From Saprolegnia diclina VS20 (lineage: Eukaryota; Oomycota; Saprolegniomycetes; Saprolegniales; Saprolegniaceae), in the NCBI RefSeq assembly GCF_000281045.1, contig NW_008246193.1:52266-80241 (forward strand): 27,976 nt of DNA, written 5' to 3'. Position numbers and translations under genes: made by a program. Positions within the stretch are counted from its first letter, which is position 1, and every line of letters starts with the position of its first letter. Shown piece after piece: positions 1 to 9,718 of this stretch. Under the pieces are notes generated by a model. It worked only from the letters and a program-made list of their open reading frames with translations, made no database searches and was not told where the DNA came from.

Positions 1-387
1 TATCCCTCATCTCGTTCATCTGATTTGCATAAGCAGCGTTGGACCCTACCGGTGGCCACGGCCACTCGAACGTTCGTGTCACGCATGCAGTACACTTGTA
101 GCAACCGGTCTGCGATTTCATCGACGCTGTGCCGACGACCGCGCCATCTACCCCCGGCACGAGAGAGCTGCAGCACCGTGGCTCGCGCTGTCCATGCTCT
201 TGACCCCGCCGCCGACGCGTCACGAGCGCCGGCAAGGGCTTGCTCCGGCAGGTTCGAATTTAGGGCTTCGATATTTTGGTTTCACGTCGGTTAAAGTATG
301 TTTAAACACGTTTTTGGTGCGACTTCAACAAGTGGCGGCCTTTCTGGCGGCAACCGTGCCACTACGCGTGTCAAAATCGGAACAGCA
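1..387. other. Upstream region of MATE gene, no gene seen
   Basis: I see no convincing coding region or RNA here. Short open frames lack any recognisable protein. An ATG at 298 is in frame with the MATE gene and would add 30 residues, but the added stretch is Gly/Ser/Thr-rich and unlike a MATE N-terminus, so I treat it as 5' leader. Confidence 0.6.
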
Positions 388-2100
388 ATGGCTTCGCGAG
401 AGGACGCGCCGCTGCTGACCAAGTACGCGCAGAGCGACGTCGCGCGCGATGAGTTCCGTCACGTGCTGCTGCTCTCGGGCCCACTTGTGCTCACGGCCAT
501 CTGCGAGTATGTCGCCAACAGCGTCAACGCCATGTACACGGGCCACCTCACGTCCGAGAGCGATACCGTCCAGCTGCTCCTCGCCTCAAACGGGCTAGCA
601 TATCTCTTCTACGTGCTTTTGCTCTACAGCTTCGCGATCGGCGTCTGCACCGCGCTCGACGCGATGTGTGCCCAAGCGTACGGCCGCCACGCAGTCAGCG
701 ACATCCTCGTCTTGCTGCAGACTGCCGTCCTCTGCAGCGCGGTCCTCTGCATCCCCATGGCGCTCCTCTGCCTCTTTGCGGAACCCATCTTTCTTCTGCT
801 TGGCCAACCGGCCGAGACTGCGGCCGTCACCGCCGACCTCCTCTACTACATGATGTTTGGCGTCCCGTTTGTCTTTGGCTACGAAATCAACAAGCGCATC
901 CTCCAGAGCCAGAACGTCGTGTACCCTGCGGTACTTGCCGGCATCGCTGGCAACATTGTCAACGCGGTCGCTGCATATGGCCTCATGTTCCACACGTCCT
1001 TGGTCTTGCTACCAATCGAGTTTGGCCAAGCTCACCGTATCACTGGGGTTAGGGCTACAAGGGCAGCGCGGTCGCCTTCTCGCTCGCGTCCGCGACGTAC
1101 TGCGGCGTGACGTCCTACTTTGTATGTAGTCCAAAGCAATGTCGGGTCGTGCTCATACCAACGGTAGGTGTACCAACAAGATCACTTGGCGTGGCGCGGC
1201 TGGCAGCTCTCGGAGGCCCTGGCGCAGCTGCCTCCGTTCCTCTCGTTGAGGTCGCCCTTCTCTTCGTATTGAGGTGGTCCATGCCTCATCAAATGCGTAG
1301 CTTGTTTGGCTGGATCATGTTTGTCTCGGAGTTTGCTGGCGTCGCGCTCACCTCGGTGCTCGCGGGTGCGTCGACTCGCAGCAAATGCTCGCGCTGGACC
1401 ACTGTCCTGTAGGATGGCTGCCCCACTCGAACCTCGCGATCGGCTCCAACAACATTTTCCTCGGCTTTCGCCAAGTGTTTTTCATGGTGTACATGGGTCT
1501 CGGTGTGGCGAGGTACGATGTACACTATTGTCCACTATTTTATGGACGAAATCTACACTATACTCAATCACGCCTGTAGCACCGTGCGGGTGGGCAATGC
1601 GTTGGGAGCCAATGACCCGCACCGCGCCCAAGTCGCTGCGTTTCAGACCGTCGGCTTGTCGGCGTCCTGGGCGCTTTTGACCTCGGTCGTCATGGCCAGC
1701 GTCCGGTTCGTCTACCCACAGGCCTACACGAGTGACGCCGACACGCTTGCGTATGTTGAATATTGTCATCTTTTAGTCATGAGAAACTAGGCTTGCGGCG
1801 CACCTCATGCTCGTGAATGCACCGTTCCAGGTCGTCTTTGGCATTTGGATGGTCCTCCTCGGCGTCTTTCGTGGCAGCGCCAAGCCGCACACGGGCGCCA
1901 TTCTCAACTGCCTCTTCATCCTCCTGCTCGGTGTGCCCCTCGGGTGGTACCTTGCGAGCACTCGGAATTTTGGTATCGAGGGCCTCTGGCTCGGTGCGTC
2001 GGTTGGCTACATCGTCTGCGCGGCGTACGGCATCTACTGGCTCTTCACCGTCAACTGGAAGCAAATGGCCCTCGAGGCACAAGCGACGCACGAAGCCTAG
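388..2100 (+). CDS. MATE family multidrug/toxin extrusion transporter, 7 exons
   Basis: This is a polytopic membrane antiporter of the MATE family, which exports organic cations or metabolites in exchange for H+ or Na+. My exon model is 388-1002, 1053-1121, 1168-1250, 1301-1365, 1413-1512, 1580-1750 and 1791-2100, giving about 470 residues, the usual family length. All junctions keep frame. Family signs are the N-terminal stretch SGPLVLTAICEYVANSVNAM, the segment QAYGRH after helix 2, and RVGNALGAN made by joining exons 5 and 6. Twelve hydrophobic segments can be outlined. The start at 388 (MASRED) is preferred over the in-frame ATG at 298. The third intron (1251-1300) removes what otherwise looks like a stop codon, so the gene need not be a pseudogene. 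Substrate is unknown. The family is certain; the exact splice sites are my reading. Confidence 0.9.
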
Positions 2101-2439
2101 TTCATTTGTGTCGATAGACTATACCACGGATAAATCATTTTTCTTTGGCATACTCTTGCAGTAGAGCTGGATACGGCACCTAACGACGATGTGACACCAT
2201 CCAGCAAAGCTGAACCAGCCAACACCGCTCGTCGGCCGTTGGACGACTTGTGCATCGACAACTGGCGTTGACAACTGTCATTTCAATAACTCCATGGCGT
2301 CGAGCAGGGCGGTCGGACCGACGCCTCCGAGCCGAGGGACCACCCTCCTCGCGGCTGCCGGTCGCCCACCCACGCTTTCCAAGTCGGCACTCTGTCGAAG
2401 CCGTCTTCGGTCTCTGCTACCTTCTCACGTCGCTCGCCT
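2101..2439. other. Intergenic, no gene seen
   Basis: This stretch lies between the MATE stop and the first recognisable part of the decayed membrane-protein fragment. Open frames exist on both strands from 2250 onward but carry no pattern I recognise. The missing 5' end of the fragment could once have lain here. Confidence 0.5.
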
Positions 2440-3133
2440 GCAGCGTCTATCATACGTCTTGCTGCTGTACCCCAAGTCAACGACCGGTGGTGGGCCGGCT
2501 TCCACGGGACGGGCCACGAGGCTTTTCTCATCGACCTCCTCAACACCGTCCTCGCCACAACAACGACGACGACCGCCTTTACACTGCTTCCGACGTACGC
2601 CCGCTGCGCCGTCTTGACCGACGCCGTACCCAGCTCCGCACGCCCAGCGCGTCGTGGTCGATGCGTATGAACGTTCACCAGTGCTACGTCGACTTTGCCG
2701 CGACGTTTGAAGTCGCCCATACGCTGTCACGACAAGCACGCTGCAAGCAAATGTACGCAGCGAATGCGGCGGTCTACGTGGAGGTCACCTTGCGCTTAGC
2801 GCGTCCTTGGCTAGTGTGCGCATGAGCACGTCACTTCCAGAGAAGATCCGCTACTGGGAGCGCCATTTTCAGTTGCAGTGGCAACCCGGCACCTCGGAAA
2901 TCATGTTGGTTCAAAACGCGCTTGGCATGCAGCAGCTCGTGACGGTCAAGAACCTGGCGCAAAAGAGCGGTCCGTGGACATCGCTCGACTTGCGTTGGAT
3001 GCCGCTCAACGACCTCGCGAACGGCCACGAGCTGAACCGACGTATGTCGTCAGTGAGATGCTTCTCACTGCAACACAAGGGGGCCCGCGATGGCTGGACG
3101 CGGCTGCTCGTAGCTCGTGCTGTTGTGCATTGA
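2440..3133 (+). pseudogene. Fragment of a large oomycete membrane-protein gene, frame-broken
   Basis: Three consecutive stretches in three frames read like one protein: frame 1 around 2488 (WWAGFHGTGHEAFLIDLLNT), frame 3 from about 2680 (CYVDFAATFEVAHT, then RQARCKQMYAANAAVYVEV), and frame 2 from 2825 (KIRYWERHFQLQWQPGTSE, then SGPWTSLDLRWMPLNDLA). From memory this resembles the extracellular middle of long multi-pass membrane proteins common in Saprolegniales; I could not run a search. The first junction could be a 56-base intron (GT near 2627, AG before the TGC codon), but the second change near 2795 finds no in-frame splice. No transmembrane start or end is present, so I call it a truncated, probably dead copy. 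Alternatives are a short spliced gene or a sequencing indel. Confidence 0.5.
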
Positions 3134-3299
3134 AGTTAATGCAAGGTTGTGCCAACAGCTTGGACATTAAGGGCTGGCGCATCTTTGTAGATAGATGAAT
3201 CGTTTGATTGGATAGTTCATTGAATATATAGCACGAATCCAATCGCAAATAATAGTGGATAGCCCAATGCAAGAGAGTATCTACTTATGATTTAGTCGA

Positions 3300-3811
3300 T
3301 CAGGTACTGCTACTCGGTGGCAGCGGCTTGGTGGGGTAGACGAGCACAATGTTGTCACCGCGGACGAGCAGCTGCCGTAGAAAGCGCTTTTGGACGCCGT
3401 CTGTTCGGTGCCATTGGGCCATGCTCGGTGGTGACGTCGTATGCTCCGGGGCACGAGGCACGTACCGCTCGGTCACGTCGATCAGGACGACGTTCATGTG
3501 CTTGTCAAAGCCTTTGAGGAACCCGGTGCACGTGCCCCGGATGCTATTGACTCGGCGAATGACGACACACACCTTGGCTTTGGCCTTCAAGCACGCGCGA
3601 AGTACGCTCAGCGGACCCGCTTCAAACTGATCTGCACGCGGTTTAACCCTGATCCCCACGAATGAACTGTACCTCCAATGGTCTCGAGCAGGGCCGGGCG
3701 CGCCGGGGCCACTAGGAAGACTCTCTGTCATCGCGCGTCACGACAAGAGTGCCGTACCTTTGGCGACAGCAGGCGTCGCTGGTTTGGGCTTGGTTTGGCC
3801 CACGCTAGCAT
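3300..3811 (-). CDS. LSM11: LSm11-like Sm-domain protein, 3 exons
   Basis: This is a small RNA-binding Sm-fold protein. Exons are 3811-3758, 3724-3673 and 3631-3300, giving 145 residues, with introns of 33 and 41 bases. The Sm1 motif is RVNSIRGTCTGFLKGFDKHM followed by NVVLIDVTERYV, and the Sm2 motif is QLLVRGDNIVLVYP near the C-terminus. Between them is a roughly 25-residue insert. In known families the combination CTGFL.aFDK.wN with a long Sm1-Sm2 insert is typical of LSm11, the U7 snRNP subunit used in histone pre-mRNA 3' processing; ordinary LSm proteins have a short loop. Human LSm11 is much longer, with a long N-terminal extension absent here. It lies 32 bases downstream of the next minus-strand gene. 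The Sm fold is certain; the LSm11 assignment is likely but would need a tree. Confidence 0.75.
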
Positions 3812-3843
3812 TGTGGTGCGGGTCCGTCGGCGGTAGCTACTGG

Positions 3844-4346
3844 TCATTTGAGTCTCGTAGCAGATAGAATCGCGAGTCGTACCAGCGCCCGGCACTTGTT
3901 GAGATTGTCGAGCGGGTGCACGGGCTGCGTGTGCGGTAGACGCTCGTGCTCGCGCAGCGCAACTGCAGCGTCAAATGCGGCCGAGCGGTGGTCGCCGGGC
4001 GTTGACGGAGGTGCGACAAAGAGCTGGTAGCCGGGCACGTAGGCGTACTGGGGCTCGGGCACCGAGATGGCCTAAAGGAACGGATGCAGGTAGCATAAAG
4101 CTGGTCGAGGTGCGTACGAGGCTCTGCAGGTCGGGCTGGCGGCCGTACTTTTTCAAGAGCTTGGCGCAGAGCACATCTTCGCGGCCTGCAAAGACGCGTA
4201 GGATCTCGGGACTAGCAGAGCTCTAGCCTCCTCCTCAAGTACATTACATCCAGCGCTTACATGTTCTTGAGGTTTTCGGGGTTGTACTGCTCGTAGAAGG
4301 CCGTGATCCGCGCGGCCTTGGCCTGCGCCATGGCCTCGTCGGCCAT
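3844..4346 (-). CDS. Small conserved-looking protein of unknown function, 3 exons
   Basis: I do not recognise a named family. Exons 4346-4261, 4211-4118 and 4071-3844 join in frame to 135 residues. The N-terminus has the pattern ITAFYEQYNPENLKN, then ILRVFAGREDVLCAKLLKKY. A Tyr-x-x-x-Asn-Pro helix followed by 'a.ReD.L...L.kKYG' recurs in many protist proteins, often as a short helical module. The rest is soluble, with no signal peptide or membrane span. The start at 4346 (MADEAMAQAK) is the first ATG in the open stretch; an upstream exon is possible because the frame stays open to about 4380. The C-terminus is uncertain: a GTACGA at the end could open another intron whose CAG is followed directly by TAG, shortening the protein by about 14 residues. 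It sits about 107 bases after the PAN/tyrosinase stop, on the same strand. Confidence 0.55.
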
Positions 4347-4453
4347 CCCTTGGTTCTCGCGCTGCACGCTGCGATGCCATTGGGTATCATTTTATCCAAT
4401 GAAATGCCGCCCGTCGTACAAGTATACAACAACATCAATTATTCGCTGGCACG

Positions 4454-6901
4454 CTAGCACGAGAGGAAGTGGGCGGTGATGGCGTCGTGGTGGCGGAGCA
4501 GGATCGGGTCGACGCCACTGCGTACGTTTTCGTAGAGGGTCGAGGCGTACGCAGGTGCGCGCAGCTGCCAGTCGGTGGCAAAGGCCGGCGGGAACGACAG
4601 CATCGTCGCCTTTCGGCACTGGACCATGGCAACAACAAATACCTTTTGAATCTCAACGTCAATGACGGCTGGCGCGAGTCCCTGAAGCAGCCCAAGCGCG
4701 TACAGCTGCTCTTGGTAGTCGGCCACAAGACCATTGGCGACTTGCAGCGTCGGCATGATCGGGTCACTGCGGGCCGTCGCGTTGGCGAACCGGGCCGCGA
4801 CAACATCCCGGTTGGCTTTCGACGGCATGTTGGTCTTCTCGCACTTGTGGTAGAGCGTCCCGAGCGGGCCCGAGAGGTCGTACGTATAGCCGAGTCGGGT
4901 CGTATCGACGAGCTGCACAAACTCGGCGGGCACGCTACCAAACCACGTCGTAGCGTTGGCGTCCGTCGGTCGCTGAATGTCGACGGCGTCGCGGCGCAGG
5001 TAGGCGAGGTACGCCGAGTTGCCATCGAGCGGCTCGACGACGCACTTGTAATGGACCGTGAATAGCGCATCGATCGTTGCGAAATGCGACCAGACGAGCG
5101 GATCGACCACCGTGAGCGTCTGGTTGGCGATGGCCCCGCCCAGCCATGCGTGGACGGCTGGTACGAGCGCCGTCTCAAGCGCCAGCGTCATGTTCTCCGT
5201 GCTGCGCCGAAAGAGAAAGTGTTTTAGTAGCGGTGGCGACACCTCGGCAATGTAATTGGACGTGCGCCAGTCGACCCGGGGGACGCAGCACGCGTCACCG
5301 TCACAGAGGTGGTTGAGCGGAAAGCCGTCGACGCAGCGGAGGTCCGGGCGGTCGATGCCAAAGACGTTGCGACCGAACACCCCGTCGCGGACACCGCCAA
5401 GCGCCCGCGTGATCTCGGCGCAGTCGTCAACGCTCCGACACTGCGCGGCTACCCACGCGTTGGCTTCGGTCGCATAATCCCAATACGGGACGGTCACGCA
5501 AGCGAAAGCGGGCTTGAGACTCCGGAGCATGGTTTCAAAAGCCAATAAGAGGTGCCGGCGCCATAGCAACGACGTCGACGACCCGAATGCAGCCTTGTGG
5601 TGACGCGCAAAGGTCGTGACAAATGACGCGTAGTGCCCAGCGTCCATGGCCGCCGCGATCGCGTTGACGTACACGAGCCGGGCTTCGTTCGACATGGCTT
5701 GCCACGAGATGCGGACGCGCGGTGACGTGCATGATGGTGGCGACATCGCCGGCGTCGGCGCAGTTGTGTTGGGTGTCGGCATCGGCGTCATTGTCAACGG
5801 TGTCGTTGTAAGCGGTGCCGTTGTGGTCGGTGGCGTTGTAGGCGGTGTCATCGTTGTTGTCGGGACTGGTGACGTTGTTGCTGGTGGCGACGGTGTTGTC
5901 GTCGGTGTCGGCGGTGCTGTCGTCGGTGTCGGCGGTGCTGTCGTCGGTGTCGGCGGTGCTGTTGTTGGTGCCGTCGTCGGTGCAGGCGTTTGAGACGTGG
6001 GAGCGCCGGTGGCCGGTGTCGTCGTCGGAGCCGTCGGTGGTCGGCTCGTCTTTGGTGGAAAGGTCGGGAAGGTCGGGATCGGCGTCGTCGTCTTGGGCGG
6101 AAAGGTCGGGAACGTCGGGATCGGTGTCGTCGTTTTGGGTGGGAGTGTGGGGAACGTCGGGATCGGCGTGTCACTGACCGACTCGTTCACGATGGTGGAC
6201 GAGGTATTGAGAAAGCCGACGAGGAAGCCTGGCGACGCGCGTTCGGCGCCTGTCCCGTTGCGGAACGAGCACGTGTCGTTCGCAAAGACCCAGTGGCTGC
6301 ATCCGGCCATCGCGAGGCAGTCGGCACAGCACTCGGTCGCCAGTCGCGGCTGTGCGAAGCCAATCTGAAGCGTATCATAGTCGACGTCGTCGACGATCGT
6401 GGGGCACGCGGATGACGTCGGCTCTGCCAGAAGACGCGAGGCGATGGCGCCACGAGCGACGACCTGCCGACCGCGTTGGCTCTTGAGGACACACGTCGAC
6501 GTGTTGGCATGCCACACGTACAGCGCGCAGCCAGCAGTCGCGTCGCAGTCGCTGCAGCACTCTGCCGACGTCGCCCGCGTCGTGTTGGCCACGTCATACC
6601 CAACGTAGTCGATGTCGACGACTGGCACCGTGCAGAACGGTGCGTACATGCTGCCCGCCATGGCGCCAGCGGTGTGGCTCACGTTGCCACGCGTGTGCTT
6701 GAGGTGGCAGACGTCACCCAGCCAGACGTAGTGGCGGCAGTTGGGCGTGGCAACGCAGTCCGCCCAGCATTCGGCCGCGGTGGCTTGCACGGTCGTTGCG
6801 ACGTCGGCTCCGTCAAAGGCCGTGTCAGGACGCTGGAAAGGGCAGGTGCTGTTGAGCGCCATGGCCGAGGCTGCGAGCAGCAGCAGTAGCCGAGAGGCCA
6901 T
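4454..6901 (-). CDS. Secreted three-PAN-domain protein with stalk and degenerate tyrosinase domain
   Basis: This is a single-exon gene of 815 residues. Residues 1-17 form a signal peptide (hydrophobic LLLLLAASAMA). Three Cys-rich PAN/Apple-like repeats follow at about 20-90, 91-168 and 168-235, each with an ATxAECCxDC-type core and a C..YVW or HWVF segment; PAN domains bind carbohydrate or protein. Residues 243-390 are a Pro/Thr-rich stalk with internal repeats, probably O-glycosylated. Residues 397-690 carry a tyrosinase-type fold: LLLAFETMLRSLKP, VPYWDYA, HAWLGG and DPLVWSHFATID. The copper-binding histidines are mostly gone: by motif alignment F439 and R448 replace CuA ligands, while V580 and F607 replace CuB ligands and only H584 remains. 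Normal enzymes oxidise phenols with a dicopper centre, so this copy is probably not a catalyst and may act as a wall or extracellular binding protein. A conserved Cys-rich region and C-terminal tail end at SC. The domain calls are firm; loss of activity is inference. Confidence 0.93.
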   Translation of the reverse strand: MASRLLLLLAASAMALNSTCPFQRPDTAFDGADVATTVQATAAECWADCVATPNCRHYVWLGDVCHLKHTRGNVSHTAGAMAGSMYAPFCTVPVVDIDYVGYDVANTTRATSAECCSDCDATAGCALYVWHANTSTCVLKSQRGRQVVARGAIASRLLAEPTSSACPTIVDDVDYDTLQIGFAQPRLATECCADCLAMAGCSHWVFANDTCSFRNGTGAERASPGFLVGFLNTSSTIVNESVSDTPIPTFPTLPPKTTTPIPTFPTFPPKTTTPIPTFPTFPPKTSRPPTAPTTTPATGAPTSQTPAPTTAPTTAPPTPTTAPPTPTTAPPTPTTTPSPPATTSPVPTTTMTPPTTPPTTTAPLTTTPLTMTPMPTPNTTAPTPAMSPPSCTSPRVRISWQAMSNEARLVYVNAIAAAMDAGHYASFVTTFARHHKAAFGSSTSLLWRRHLLLAFETMLRSLKPAFACVTVPYWDYATEANAWVAAQCRSVDDCAEITRALGGVRDGVFGRNVFGIDRPDLRCVDGFPLNHLCDGDACCVPRVDWRTSNYIAEVSPPLLKHFLFRRSTENMTLALETALVPAVHAWLGGAIANQTLTVVDPLVWSHFATIDALFTVHYKCVVEPLDGNSAYLAYLRRDAVDIQRPTDANATTWFGSVPAEFVQLVDTTRLGYTYDLSGPLGTLYHKCEKTNMPSKANRDVVAARFANATARSDPIMPTLQVANGLVADYQEQLYALGLLQGLAPAVIDVEIQKVFVVAMVQCRKATMLSFPPAFATDWQLRAPAYASTLYENVRSGVDPILLRHHDAITAHFLSC
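5897..5959 (-). repeat. 21-base tandem repeat, three units, in the stalk
   Basis: Three near-perfect 21-base units encode APPTPTT three times at residues 315-335 of the PAN/tyrosinase protein. The unit keeps frame, so copy-number change would alter only stalk length. Confidence 0.9.
6044..6169 (-). repeat. 42-base tandem repeat, three units, in the stalk
   Basis: Three near-identical units encode the 14-residue motif TPIPTFPTFPPKTT at residues 245-286 of the PAN/tyrosinase protein. The repeat keeps frame. Such units often vary in number between strains and lengthen the extracellular stalk. Confidence 0.9.
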
Positions 6902-7776
6902 GAGGATCGTCGTATCGCCGAGGCCGATGAGAATGGTAGAGTGACATGGCCGAGAGGCGACCTACCTTGCGATCCCACCCTGATACCTGCGAAATGGCTC
7001 TTGCTGTGGGTGCTGGCGCCAGTCTAAAATCACACCACTGGACCGGCCATTTTCCATTTGCGCTGGCGACAGAATGCCCCAGGCGACGCAGGCAAGGTAA
7101 ACAGAGGCCACTCTTGTGCACGAGGCATGGCCAGTCAAGCGCGTAGGGAATCGCAGCATGAAGCAGGAATCGCAAGACAGGCGAGTTCGTGCAAGCTGCG
7201 TGATTGCAGCGTCGGCGATCTACGAACTTCGATGTACTGCCATGGGATTGGCTGGATTAATCTCGCGACCAATCATTTGAATATTGTATGCACGATGCGC
7301 ACGTCTACGGCCTGTGGACTTCGACGCGGTTTGCTTCGATGGTAATCAGATCTCAGTCTGTCGTCGCTAGCAGGTTGCCGTTCATCAGCGTCGTCGTCTG
7401 GTCAGGATCTAGGAATGAATCTGGTGCCGATCTAGTATCCAATGCTCGATTGGCCTTCGCACTCAGCCACTACGGGCGGCAGCGAGAGGCGAGCACGCTT
7501 CGGCATCCCCGGTTGCTTCTGGCGAACTCATCCTAATCCAGTTCGATCTGCCACGCACGCGCACTGACGTAGGCGACAGAGGCGCGGGCTGCACGTGCAC
7601 TGGACACTCGACGAGCGTGGTGACGCTGCTCTGGCTACGTCCGGCGGCCATTGCGACCAGCGATTGCGGCTCATCCACCCGATAGTCAGGGCGAGTTGAG
7701 TGAAGATCTTACACCAAGCACACAGTGGACACGTATTGTTTTCGTGCAGCAACATGAAGGGTTTTTACGTCGAGTC
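6902..7776. other. Intergenic between PAN/tyrosinase and Rab genes
   Basis: About 875 bases lie upstream of the minus-strand PAN/tyrosinase start and downstream of the Rab stop. I find no protein or RNA I can support. A perfect 10-base palindrome CTGGCGCCAG lies at about 7014. The strand-wise ORFs here have no family pattern. Confidence 0.6.
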
Positions 7777-8661
<885 letters not shown>

Positions 8662-8723
8662 GCTGCTGCTGCCGCTGCCTCGAACTTCGTTTTTGAGTTG
8701 GTTGGCCAAGGGAGGCATTGCAG

Positions 8724-8773
8724 CCAATCGTAGGCACGCAGATCTCGATTTATAGCCAATCAACGAATCCAAT
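8724..8773 (-). promoter_or_regulatory. Cluster of three CCAAT boxes upstream of the Rab gene
   Basis: CCAAT occurs on the + strand at 8724, 8756 and 8769, which is 63-112 bases upstream of the minus-strand Rab start. CCAAT boxes are bound by NF-Y/HAP complexes in eukaryotes. Similar boxes precede several other genes here. Confidence 0.4.
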
Positions 8774-9568
8774 TTTTCGCATACAACAACCAAGTCTATT
8801 TTACAATCGAGCAGCATCCCACCTGACTATCGACCGACTAAGAGTCGACTATAGTATAGCAACTTTCGACTAAATACAGCACTGTGCGAGCAAATGTACA
8901 CGTACAGATGAACCTACGTTTCCGACGAATACCCTCTTGCACCGACGCACCCCAACGCCAGCCCCAACGCAAGTCACAAAGCATCGTCATGTTGAACCGC
9001 AATGGGGCCAGTTAGAGGGGTTTTCTTAGTTAGTCGTCAGCTGGTGGGACACCGCGTGTGCTATAGACGTTGCTCACGCATCCCGTGTTGTCGAGTTGGA
9101 TCGAAGAAAACCGACACTGAGACCGCGGCGACGACGACCCGACACGCCACTTCCTCCGACAACTGGCCTGTCTGGCACCTACTCCCACCGACTAACTACA
9201 AGTACGCAACTTGCTAGCCATGCCTTCGCACTCAGTGTATGCATCGCTGACGGTGAGTCCGCCGCTTGCATTCCGCGACACTTGACTTGCCCTTTCCGGA
9301 CGCCCCCGTAATGCACGCCAATGCATGGGGCTGCAAGCTGGGGCAGCAGGCGGTTTGAACGTAGAGTCGCAGCGCGGCTGCATACGCTGTTGGCCATTTG
9401 CCGAAGCGCGTGACAGCTCTTCGTGTGCTAGTAGGCTAGGCGCCACCGGCTCGAGGTGAGGCCCAGAACACAGCAGCGGCGGAGCTTCTCAGTACACTGT
9501 ACTTGCTACAGTGCGACTGGCGGCGGAGTTCCACGGGTGGAGCGTGCGTCAACCGCTCCCACCATGTG
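8774..9568. other. Divergent intergenic region between Rab and MFS genes
   Basis: This region separates two divergently read genes and should hold both promoters. No gene is supported. A short region near 8840-8880 is rich in GACTA/TAGTC words and forms small palindromes. Confidence 0.55.
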
Positions 9569-9627
9569 ATTGGCTTCCTCGGAAATACAGGCTTTTGATT
9601 GGTCCTTCTAAATTCGTGTCCGCCAAT
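9569..9627 (+). promoter_or_regulatory. CCAAT/ATTGG boxes upstream of the MFS gene
   Basis: ATTGG occurs at 9569 and 9598 and CCAAT at 9623, about 92-150 bases before the chosen start at 9719. Spacing suits a eukaryotic CCAAT-box promoter; evidence is motif only. Confidence 0.4.
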
Positions 9628-9718
9628 CCAACGATTGCACACGTTTTCCACATGGGTTTCACACAACGGTTCAGCAGAAAGGCCAGCGGCGTGTGCACTG
9701 GCACCCTCGCACTTGCCG

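Noticed and set aside
1122-1300. Stops and frame changes in the middle of the MATE gene, suggesting a pseudogene
   Set aside because: Two introns (1122-1167 and 1251-1300) remove them and restore MATE sequence with correct phase.
6902-7776. CTGGCGCCAG palindrome as a regulatory site
   Set aside because: A single 10-base palindrome in GC-rich DNA is expected by chance.
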